A DNA stretch of 64,000 nucleotides from Sophora flavescens (lineage: Eukaryota; Streptophyta; Magnoliopsida; Fabales; Fabaceae), in contig CM061067.1 in assembly GCA_030762895.1 (NCBI GenBank), positions 102,054,602 through 102,118,601 on the forward strand, in the 5' to 3' direction. Below the pieces are notes generated by a model. It made no database searches. It saw only the letters and a program-made list of their open reading frames with translations, and was not told the DNA's origin. Positions 1 through 9,061 of the stretch are shown here, in pieces; positions within the stretch are counted from its first letter, which is position 1, and each line of letters begins with the position of its first letter. The position numbers and the translations under genes are program-made.

Positions 1-318
1 TGAAGTATTCTCATAGTGGGTCATCCGGTATAAGTATTACTCCTAAAAATCTATACATGTGTATCGACTTAATATCACATATCCATGACCCGTGAGATGC
101 GGTCATCAGTCTACTCACATAATAGTGTCTACATATTATTTCGTTCTAATTAACAATAATACTTAACTATAGACATTTAAGAATATTGTTCTATGTTGGT
201 TGGCTATGTGCCTTATGTGTTCTTCTGAGAAGACTGATATGTCAAGATGTCGCTCGGTTGATTCATCATAGAGGTTGAGGTTCGAGCATGCGGACGATAT
301 GGTAGAATTTCTATGGGA
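1..318. other. Unassigned AT-rich segment at window edge
   Basis: AT-rich DNA with no convincing coding frame. It sits where the upstream part of the Gypsy-A 5' LTR should be. The LTR homology seen at 24963 onward starts only at about 319 here, and the 3' LTR sequence before 24963 has no counterpart in 1-318. It is therefore an insertion or rearrangement joined to the LTR. A 60-codon minus-strand frame at 163-345 looks random. I do not recognise the family. Confidence 0.5.
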
Positions 319-1201
319 AGGTGGCTTATGGACCCAGTCACTCACTTCGCGGTTTATATGTGTCCTTTATCGATGACTACGAGCATAGGAAATGGAGCAC
401 CTTTCGGTATGGTCGGGACATTTTGAGTTGGTCAGACCTTCCAATTCCCTGTTGGTTTTCCAGCAGCATCGATTCCACTGATGCCATTGATGCCTGAGAT
501 GGTACTAGTTCCAGTCCATGTATTGATTGATGTACCTGTACCTATACCAGCACCAGTACCTATTCCCGTACTAGAACATGATGATGACCAAATGGTACCC
601 GATGTAAATCACTTGCTTACTCCAGAGGTACAGAAGGTTCCAGATGTGAGAGCAATAGGGTTTAAGTCCTCCATATTATCGTATCATCACAGCTTTGCAT
701 ACCGATGCTTGTTTCAGCGGTGTTCTGGTAGGAGCTCTTCTAGCAGAAGTAGAGGAGTGGTGGGACCATCGAGACCCAGGGGTGATAATGAGTGTAGTAG
801 CAGTCGTTTGTGATAGTATCGGCCAGTGTTATCTTACTAGGTATATAGGTGTGTGGTGAGGATTTTTGGATGTATTTTGAGAAGGGACTGGGTGTAGAGT
901 AGCAGGGAGGCATCTTTTGTTTTAGATCCTTTTGATGTATTTTATTATCTACCCGGTCTGTACATATATGGGTTCTTACTGATGGGGTTCCTTCTACTAT
1001 ATATTATGATCGTACTTAGATGATGTTATGTATACATATGTGCATAGGTGTGATGTTATGCAGTATGTGATGGTTGTTTTATCTAAAGTTTTATTTGAAG
1101 TTTTATTTCTTCTCAGTTTTATATATCCGCTTAGCGCTAATATCACGATTAGGTATTTAAATAAAATATGGTTTTCTTCAATGGGACATCGGGTTGTCTC
1201 A
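319..1201 (+). repeat. Gypsy-A 5' LTR remnant (3' part)
   Basis: It aligns with 24963-25841 of the 3' LTR over its whole length and ends in TTGTCTCA, matching GTGTCTCA at 25841. The part at 355-813 holds the decayed copy of an LTR-internal reading frame that is better kept at 24876-25286. Here it has a stop near 424 but keeps the Ser/Arg-rich C-terminal end at about 700-813. Confidence 0.85.
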
Positions 1202-1220
1202 TTTGGTAGTATCAAAGCAG
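1202..1220 (+). promoter_or_regulatory. Degenerate primer binding site of Gypsy-A (initiator tRNA-Met type)
   Basis: Directly after the LTR end lies ttTGGTAgtATCAAAGCAg. It resembles the usual TGGTATCAGAGC primer site but has a 3-nt gta duplication and a G-to-A change. About 200 bp of leader separate it from the first gag ATG at 1421. Confidence 0.65.
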
Positions 1221-1420
1221 TTTGATTATGATCAGACTGTGAAATTAGGGTGTACTGGCCAATTTAGTTGAATCCACATTGGATGTTAACTATGTGTAGA
1301 AGTTGGGTAGTGAGTCCGGACACGATAATTAACTTTGATATTGCATATTGTATTTATATTCCAGTTTTATGTAGTATTATATGTCATATGAGTGTGAGCT
1401 AATGAATTCTTTGACAGGAT

Positions 1421-2863
1421 CATGGCTCGATGTAGAGGCCCACGACGTTTGGGGACGAGGTGGTGCTAGAACCCCAGAGAGAGTCACTAGTAAGACTTCT
1501 CACACTGGAGGAGGAGCTGGAGGTGGAGGAGAGTCATCTGAGACTCTTCATACCATTCGTGACTTGGCTACCGCACTGTTGTAGTAGATGCAGCAGAATG
1601 CACAGAGGATGCAGTGGGAAAGAGAGCAGGAGGAGCGGGAGAACCAGAGGAGAGCTGCCGAAGCAGAGGATGCAGGAATGGCTACTTTCCTTAAAGGAAA
1701 GCCACCCCAGTTTAGATGCGACTATGACCCAGAGAGGGCTGAGTGGTGGATCCAGGAGATGGAGAAGATCTTTGATACTATGAGATGCAGATATGACCGA
1801 AAGGTGACCTATGCTACTTTCATGTTGACGGGAGGGGCAGAGGCATGGTGGAGAGGTAAGAGGAGACTGCTGGAGGCTGAGGACCGAGTGATTAGCTGGG
1901 AGATCTTCAGAGAGTGCTTCTTCAAGAAGTAATTCCCGCGGTTGGTTCGATGCTAGAAGGAGTGGGAGTTCATGAGTCTCCGATAGGGTAACATGTATGT
2001 TGGTGACTATGCAGCTAGATTCGAGGCCTTGTTACAGTTTGAGTTTTATCAAAGGTTTCCTGATGAGGATTGGCAGTGCCGGAGGTTTGAGGAGGGGTTA
2101 CGACATGAGATACGTAGAGCTATAGTACCCTTAGATATTCAGAGCTTTCCAGAGCTGGTTGAGAGATGTAGTGCCATAGAGGGCATAGATCAGAGGCAGG
2201 CTGCAAAGCAAAGACAACAGCGGAGCGGAGGACTTATCAGATCAGGTTTTCAGAGGAAAGTTAGCAGTGGTTCTCAGTGGAGGTGAGGACCTTATACCAG
2301 GTCAGTGCAGAGTGTTCAGACATCTGCACCAGTACTAGTTACATCAGCACCAATTGATAGAGTTGGCCAGCAGCAGAGAGGCCCAGTCTGTTTTTTATGC
2401 GGAGGTCCTCATTACGTTAGAGATTGCATGGACCGATCTAGTTTTTACATCTGTGGGAAACCAGGTCATATGGCTCGACATTTCAGGCAGAGAGAGATAC
2501 AACAACAGACAGTTGCTGGTAGAGGAGCTACAGGTCATAGAGGTGGAGCTGGGAGAGGACTTTCCGCAGCAGGACATCGGACGACAAGACCTCAAGTCAC
2601 AGGGAGAGTGTTTACTGTGAGAGGGGCTGAATCATCTCAATCTGCAGATCTTATCCAAGGTATGTGTTTAATAGCTGGTAGACTCTCGTCGGTGTTGTTT
2701 GACTCAGGTGCTACACATTCTTTTATTTCGTATGAGTGTGTGGATCATTTACATTTGCCCGTTTCTCAGTTACCTTATACTCTTACAGTATCTACTCCGA
2801 CAAATGATTCCTTGATTACTATGTCTGTTTGTCTACAATGTCCTATAGTTGTTGAGAATAGGA
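1421..2863 (+). pseudogene. gag: Gypsy-A gag and start of protease, broken
   Basis: Gag packages element RNA and the protease cuts the polyprotein. The likely start is ATG 1421. The frame is lost within about 40 bp near a GGGG run and continues in the frame of 1588-1932 (an AEWWIQEMEKIF-type retrotransposon gag core) and 1993-2286. Stops fall near 1584, 1930 and 2287. A nucleocapsid region follows, with CFLCGGPHYVRDC and then FYICGKPGHMARHF, in which the first and last zinc-binding cysteines of the CCHC knuckle are Phe. Protease begins with the active-site motif FDSGATHSF near 2698-2724. The coding region stops at 2863 because a solo LTR is inserted, and it resumes in the same frame at 5522. 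Compared with a functional gag, at least four inactivating changes are visible. Confidence 0.85.
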
Positions 2864-2966
2864 TGTAATAGCCTACTTTTTTAAAACTAAAACCTATTAA
2901 GTGTTTTAATAAACTTATTTATCCTTTGTAAACAATCAATTTTGAAGTTCCTTCTTTGTTTTGGCC

Positions 2967-3299
2967 TAATAATTGATTATTTGAACCACCATAATCGATT
3001 ACAAGGTTTTTGGACTAAGTTCCTGGAGTTCGGAATCATCATAATCGATTATATGTAAACCCATAATCGATTATGAGCTATATGGAACTGAAAACCTGAA
3101 AACAGAACCTGCATAATCGATTATGACGAGTTCCATAATCAATTATGAGATGTGTAATCGATTATATGTAACCCATAATCGATTATGAGCTGTCTGGAAC
3201 TGAAAACCTGAAAACAGAACCTCCATTATCGATTATGAGAGTGTCATAATCGATTATGATATGTGTAATCGATTATATATCGTTAGATAATTGATTATC
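2967..3299. repeat. Array of 14-bp palindrome CATAATCGATTATG in solo LTR
   Basis: About ten exact or near copies of CATAATCGATTATG (variants AATCAATTATG, TAATCGATTATATG) lie in roughly 330 bp. Part of the array is a tandem duplication of about 110-120 bp containing GGAACTGAAAACCTGAAAAC (near 3084 and 3192). It lies in the predicted U3, just upstream of a TATA-like sequence at 3311. Confidence 0.9.
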
Positions 3300-3310
3300 T
3301 ACTGGAAAAT

Positions 3311-3320
3311 CTATATATAG
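3311..3320 (+). promoter_or_regulatory. Putative TATA box of the solo LTR
   Basis: CTATATATAG is followed by GCCC, immediately downstream of the palindrome array, as expected for a plant LTR promoter (TATATATA core). A CT/CA-rich stretch follows at 3440-3560. It is assigned by pattern only. Confidence 0.6.
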
Positions 3321-4636
3321 CCCTTCTTGACCGATCCCAGACATGAAAAATTGGAGTTCTAAGGCAAAACCTCATATTTTTTAAAAGAAAACCTCAAAGT
3401 TAATCACTCTAAACCTCATTACCATTAAATTTTGGCCATCTACATCAATCACACACTTTCATCTTCATCTTCCTACAAATTCATCTTCTCCAAGGAGCAA
3501 AGTTCTTCTTCCATCTTCATCACTTGAGGTATATGATCATCTTCTTCTTCTTTTAAGTTCATCTCTTTATTTCTCATGATCACCTTTATTTGAAACCCAC
3601 TTTGCCTATGTTCATGAAAATGGAAGCAACTTGATCATGTCTTCCTTTTGAGTTCATCTTTCTTTTTCATGTTTATTTTGATTTGAAACCCATTTTTATA
3701 TCTTCTATGAACATGAATCATAAGTTCTTATATTAGAAAAGTTCATGAAGCTGAATTCTTTAACTCATCTTCATAAGACTCTATCATGTTGTATTGAAGA
3801 ATATGGATGAAAATAAAAACCCAAACCCCACAAAACCCCCTTTGACCGAAACTGACTTGAGAAATGGGTTTAGTGTTTTTGCTTCTTTTGTGAAATCAAA
3901 TACTTGATTTATGCTCTTTAAGGCCTATACTATTTAAATCCAAGAGTTGGAATAAAAAGGAATTTCCTAACATATTTTCCTAGTTGAGGTTGAATCTAGC
4001 CTATTATAGTTAAGGGTGATTTTTGTTTGATTAATTATGATTATGTTGTTTGGTTGAAGGTGAAATTGGTAACGTGTGGTGTGATAACGAGGAGCATCAA
4101 ATTAGGGATTTCGGTGTTAACTCAGGTGGGGGAAAGAACCAACCCATTGTCGGATTGGATAAGTAGTTTATAATATAATAATTGTGTAGGGTGACCTAAA
4201 CCCTACTAGTGATCGAGTAATCGACAAGACCAAAATCACATTGAATGCTTTTCTGAAAAATCAATGATGATTTAGGAATTGTGGATTTATCGATGTTTTG
4301 ATATTTATAAAGTATGTTGAGGTTGATTGACTTTACTATTATTGGAATTGCTTTATATGATATTCTATGATGTTTGAATATTATGTTGATATTAGGTTAT
4401 GCATGATCTGTCTGGTTTTATTACTATGCTTAGTTGAGTTTAAGCGATGATATATGTTGTTCGGAATATTTTGGTTTGGGGTGAGAAAGTATCTGTGACT
4501 TAGAAGTACCTAGCTTAAATTGATTACTTTAAAATTGAAATGTGTCATAGAATGCGAGTCGAGGCTATGATGGAAGCTTGAGGCACTAGGTTGTTATTAA
4601 TGTAACTCAGTGAGATTCATAAGTTGCATTGTAGTT

Positions 4637-4915
4637 CATAACCGTGTGTTTGAAACACACGAGGTCCGAAGTCCTCGTGGGACCGTCCTATGTTAGATTT
4701 AATTTTGTGCAACTATAGTGTCAATGCTTTGCTTGAGCATCCTCGAGAGAGAGAGAACCAGGGAGTGCACCGACTGTGCTGTGCAGCTATAGTGTCATTG
4801 ATTTGCATGAGCCTTCTCACCGTGGATGAGAATGTGCATCGGTTTTGGGGACGCGTCACTTGGACGACTGACTAACATCCCTAACGGTAATGGGGGATTA
4901 GTGGCCACGTCAACA
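4637..4915 (+). other. Conserved LTR block with hairpin, shared with Gypsy-A
   Basis: This block contains CGTGTGTTTGAAACACACG (4643-4661), a 9-bp stem palindrome, followed by GAGGTCC...GGGACCGTCC able to form a second hairpin. The rest (TGCACCG, GTCATTGATTTGCATG, GGCCACGTCAACAT) is collinear with 24324-24605 of the Gypsy-A 3' LTR, where the first hairpin reads CGTGTGTTGGGAACACACG. Much of the remaining LTR sequence is diverged, so this block has been kept preferentially. Confidence 0.7.
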
Positions 4916-5521
4916 TAAAAGTTTAGATTGCAAGAGTTGAGGGTAGAAGATGAGATTATAATTTGGGGATAAATGTTGATTTCGAGTGATGATTGTTTGT
5001 GACATTTGTTATGTTATAAACTATGACTCTTTTCCGCTTTTGATGATAGAGCCGTTTCTTATCCCATGTATTTTCTGTGTGTTTTATTTTACTTTATTAT
5101 GTGATCGTACGAGAAGACCCCGTGGACAAGGCTAATGAGGAGGAGTTGGATGGAACTCCCTATGAACCGGAAGCAGCAGGTCGAGCTGTGACCCATGGTG
5201 ATAGAGTCTAGATAGTTATGGCCAGTGTGTCTTTTGAAGTATTTTATATTTTTCCGTTGAATAACTATTTGTTTAAGTATATGCCTGTAAGGGATCCTAC
5301 GGAGAGGATGCCCTCAACAGTGTTTTGTATTATGTTTAAAAGACAAATATGTGAATATGCAACATAAGTATGGTGTGGTGTTTTATTATTTGAAGTTGTA
5401 TGTTTATTAATTTAATTTTTTAATTTTTACGCATCTTTCACGTTAAGCGCGATATTAAGAAATTAAAGAATGAGGTTTTAATCTAATAACACAATGGGGC
5501 ACAACGGGGTGTCTCATAGGA

Positions 5522-6541
5522 CATTCCTTTTGGATCTTATCTGTTTTCCTATGCAACAGATAGATGTTATTCTTGGCTTGGATTGGCTTTCGGCTAACCA
5601 TATAGTGTTAGACTGTTCCATGAAGACCTTATCTTTCCTTGAGCCTTCTAGCATAGTATCTTCCAATGAAGGAATATCTATGAGGAGTGATGATTCTCGG
5701 CAGTATGTGATGTTTTTCTCAGTGGAAGCTAAGGAGGCTCCAAGTATAGATTCTATGCCTATCGTGAGAGAGCTTCCTGAGGTTTTTCCTTCTGATGTTC
5801 CAGGTTTGACAAAAGAGAAGGAAGTAAAGTTTACAATAGATCTCATACCAGGGACAGGGTCTATATCTATAGCACCATATTGGATGTCACCTATAGAGTT
5901 AGTTTAATTAAAGAAATAGTTGGATGATATGTTGAAGAAGGAATTCATCAAACCTAGTGTTTCGTCGTGGGGAGCACCGGTGTTGTTTGTAAAGAAGAAG
6001 GATGGAAGTGCTAGGTTATCTACGGATTATAGGCAATTGAATAAGGTGACAATCAAGAATAAATATTCGTTGCCTAGGATAGATGATCTGATGGATCAAT
6101 TGAAGGGAGCTTCGGTATTTTCTAAGATTGATTTAAGATCTGAATGCCATTTGGATACCATCGGATTAGAGTGAAGAAGGAGAATATACCCAAGACAGCT
6201 TTCAGAACGAGGTACAGACATTATGAGTATTTAGTTATGCCTTTTGGTGTGACTAATGCTTCAGCAGTGTTCATGGATTATATGAACAAGATCTTTAGAC
6301 TGTTCCTCGATAAGTTTGTGGTTGTATTCATTGATGATATATATCCTTATCTATTCTCGTATGAGGGAAGAACATGAGGACCATCTGAGAATGGTATTGC
6401 AGGTGTTAAAAGATAGATAGTTATACGCTAAGCTTTCTAAGTGTGAATTTTGGCTAGAGGAAGTTCAGTTCTTAGGTCATGTAATCAATAAAGAGGTCAT
6501 GTAATCAATAAAGAAGGAATAGTCGTTAATCGGTAAGTGAG
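5522..6541 (+). pseudogene. pol: Gypsy-A protease C-terminus and reverse transcriptase, broken
   Basis: The protease ends with VILGLDWLSANH (about 5569-5604). After a linker, RT starts near 5920 (FIKPSVSSWGAPVLFVKK), with DYRQLNKVTIKNKY near 6025-6066 and FSKIDLRS near 6118. Two stops occur at 5905-5919. An extra 11 bp near 6138-6150 (aatgccatttg region) shifts the frame before YHRIRVKKENIPKTAFR. The FIDDI catalytic motif is at about 6331-6345. A perfect 20-bp tandem duplication (aggtcatgtaatcaataaag, 6474-6513) causes another frameshift. RT copies element RNA into cDNA; this copy cannot. Confidence 0.85.
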
Positions 6542-7684
6542 GTGAGGATTTTTCTAGGTTTAGCGGGATATTATTGGAGGTTTATCGAAGTTTTCTCGAA
6601 GATTGCGTTACCTATGACGCAGTTAACGAGAAAAGGTACATCATTTGTTTGGACAGAAAAATGTGAAGAGAGATTTCAAAAATTGAAGGAGAAGTTAACT
6701 ACATCTCCGGTGCTGATATTACTGGATCCTTTAGGATAGATTGACGTGTATGGTGACGCGTCATATCAAGGTTTGGGTTATGTATTAATGCAAGAGGGAA
6801 GAGTTGTGGCTTATGCTTCCCAACAGTTAAGAATTCATAAGAGGAACTATTCGACCCATGATCTGGAGTTGGGAGCTATAATGTTCGCGTTGAAAATATG
6901 GCGACACTATCTATATGGAGCTAAGTTCAATGTGTATAGTGACCATAAGAGTTTGAAGTATTTGTTTGATAAAAAGGAGTCGAATATGAGACAACGTAGA
7001 TGGATGAATTTTATTAAGGATTATGAATTTGATCTATAATACCATCATGGGAAGGCGAATGTGGTGGCAAATGCCTTAAGTAGGAAATCTTTACATGTGT
7101 CCGGGATGATGGTAAGGGAAATGGAGTTGATTGAGAATTTTAGAGATATGAACCTAGGGATGGAGTTGTGTGAGGATAGGCTTTGCTTAGGTATGATCAC
7201 TATTAGTAGTGAGTTTTTGAGAGATTTTAAGGATAAACATGTTCAGGTCAATATCTGCAATAGGTGAGTAGAGGCATAGATCATGGTAAGATTTCAGAGT
7301 CTAGTAGAAGGCCAGATGGTGTGTTGAGGTTTAGGGACAAGATATGTGTGCCGGAGGACTTAGAACTTAGGAAGATGATTTTGGAAGAGGTGCATAAGAG
7401 TAAGCCGAGTTTTCACCCCGGGGTCATGAAGACGTATCAGGATCTAAAGAAGATGTTTTGGTAGGCGAGGATGAAGAAGGAAGTGGCAGAGTATGTTTTA
7501 TCTTGTCTAGTTTGTCAGAAGGCTAAGATAGAACATCAAAAGCATGATGGTTTGTTGCAATCACTGGATATCCTAGAGTGGGAGTGGGAGAGTATAGTGA
7601 TGGACTTTGTGGTTGGATTACCACAAACTCCGAAGAGGTATGATGCGATTTAGGTTATCATTGATAGATTAACAAAGTGCACTC
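6542..7684 (+). pseudogene. pol: Gypsy-A RNase H and N-terminal integrase, split by LINE-A
   Basis: The RT connection (FLGLAGYYWRFIEVFS) leads into RNase H near 6746-7039, with YGDASYQGLGYVL, ELGAIMFALKIWRHYLYG and YSDHKSLKYLF. Stops fall at 6737-6739 and 7037-7039. The integrase zinc-binding region has HPGVMKTYQDLKKMFW near 7420-7462 and CLVCQKAK near 7504, then the core starts FVVGLPQTPKRYDAI near 7609. The coding region is cut at 7684 by LINE-A and resumes in the same frame at 19040. It belongs to the same dead polyprotein as the flanking gypsy fragments. Confidence 0.85.
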
Positions 7685-9061
7685 GAATCATTTGAACCCT
7701 GATGCTCTCCTAAGGTTTGCTCTTTCTTACGTTTCAAGGTTCCTCCTCTCCAAGGCAATCTCCTCGGATTGTCCATGGGGAGTCCTCTTCCCTGAATTAG
7801 CACCTTCTTCTTCCACCTCTCCTCTTCCTAACAAAGATTCTAGTTCGAAATCTGCTGAGCAAACCACTGTTCAAACCAAAACCTTCGCGCAAGTTCTTAG
7901 CAATTCTTGTGCGGTCCCAATCAGTCAATTGACCAAACCATGTATCAAAGTAGATGAACTCTCAATCAAGATTCCAGAAACTGAGTACATAGCTGGCCTA
8001 TAAAGCTGCAAGAACCATCTCCATGGCCGTCTACTGTTAACAAAAGGTTGAACTCCTCTTAAGGTTTCTGACTTGCGCTGCAAGCTATAGGCGTTATGGT
8101 GCAAAATAGGTCCCTGGCATATAATCTCTTTGGGGAAGGGCTTTTATGAGTTCTCCTTCACCTCTTTAGAAGACTTAAGGAGTGTTTTAGCTGTTGGATT
8201 ATGGGACTTATCCCCAGGAAGCCTTAGACTGATGTCTTGGACGAAGGATTTCAATCCTTATTTGTTGAAACAAACCATAGCGCAGATTTGGGTTAGATTT
8301 TATGGCCTTCCTCAAGAGTATTGGCGCCTTAAGAATCTTTTTACCATTGCTAGTGGCATAGAGGTTCCGATTTGCTTGGATGATGCAACAAGCAATAAAT
8401 CTTTTGGACACTTCGCAAGAGTGTTGGTGGATCTTGATTTGAATGCTAAACTGAGAGATAAAGTGTTAGTAGAAATAGAGGACTTTGCTTTCTTCACATA
8501 TCTTGAATATGAGAGATTGCCAAAGCTTTCTTCTTCTTGCCAACTGATTGGTCATTCATTAGGAAATTGCCTCAAGTCAAGGGACAATGGTGAGCAACAA
8601 GGTAAGAAGGATCCTAAGACTAAGCCAAGAACACAACCAAGAAGAGTCTATGTCCCCAAATAGACTGATGAATCCAATAAAGAGGCTCCTAATCGATCTC
8701 CAGTGAAAGAAGGAGATGTTAATCCACAAGAGTCTCCAAATAATAAGGTTAGGGATCCTCCTACAGCCAGGCTCCCATCCTTAAAAGGTAATGAGGTTGT
8801 AATTGCATCTCCTGTGTTGCTTGTTGATAACAATGCTGGTTGTTCCAAAGGGAACAATAACTTCGTTTTGAATCCCAACCCTCTCCTTCAAAGCACGGAT
8901 CTAGTTTATGGCCCGGATATTGTTGTTGAGACTGATCCAAATATTGGTCCAGTCAGAAGGCTTGACCTTGTATTTGAGAATGATCCTATTATCTCAAATG
9001 AAGGCAACATATTGGATGAAGCTCGGTCTTCTGGTGATGAATCTGGAGAAACTATTTATGA
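7685..9061 (+). pseudogene. LINE-A ORF1: DUF4283 and zinc-knuckle protein, broken
   Basis: ORF1 proteins of plant L1-like LINEs bind nucleic acid. A Ser/Pro/Lys N-terminal part (about 7790-8003, KTFAQVLSNSCAVPISQL) is followed by a stop at 8001-8003 and a shift. The DUF4283 core is at 8130-8550 (FYEFSFTSLEDLRSVLAVGLW, WVRFYGLPQEYW, FGHFARVLVDLDL). The zinc-knuckle region reads LSSSCQLIGHSLGNC, with the first cysteine replaced. A stop at 8661 is followed by an acidic, Ser-rich tail to 9061, where sequence of another kind begins. The same protein family is present on the minus strand at 58649-60256. Confidence 0.82.

Larger units (their letters stand above)
2864..5516 (+). mobile_element. Solo LTR, 2653 bp, inserted in the Gypsy-A protease gene (TSD tagga)
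   Basis: It starts TGTAATAGCC and ends GGTGTCTCA, and it is flanked by perfect 5-bp repeats tagga at 2859-2863 and 5517-5521. The reading frame to the left (mod 3) continues unchanged at 5522, so removal of the LTR and one repeat restores the codon register. No gag or pol lies inside, so it is a solo LTR left by LTR-LTR recombination. It is unusually long. It shares blocks with the Gypsy-A LTR, including the LTR start, CTCAGGTGGGGGAAAGAA at 4121 (also at 21011), GTAGGGTGACCTAAACCCTA at 4186 (also at 21077) and the hairpin block at 4637-4915. It is therefore a related but distinct gypsy family. Confidence 0.93.

Noticed and set aside
2967..3299. Possible CRISPR-like array (regular short palindromic repeats)
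   Set aside because: The repeats are 14 bp with irregular spacing, some spacers are duplicated rather than unique, and it lies in a plant LTR with no cas genes.
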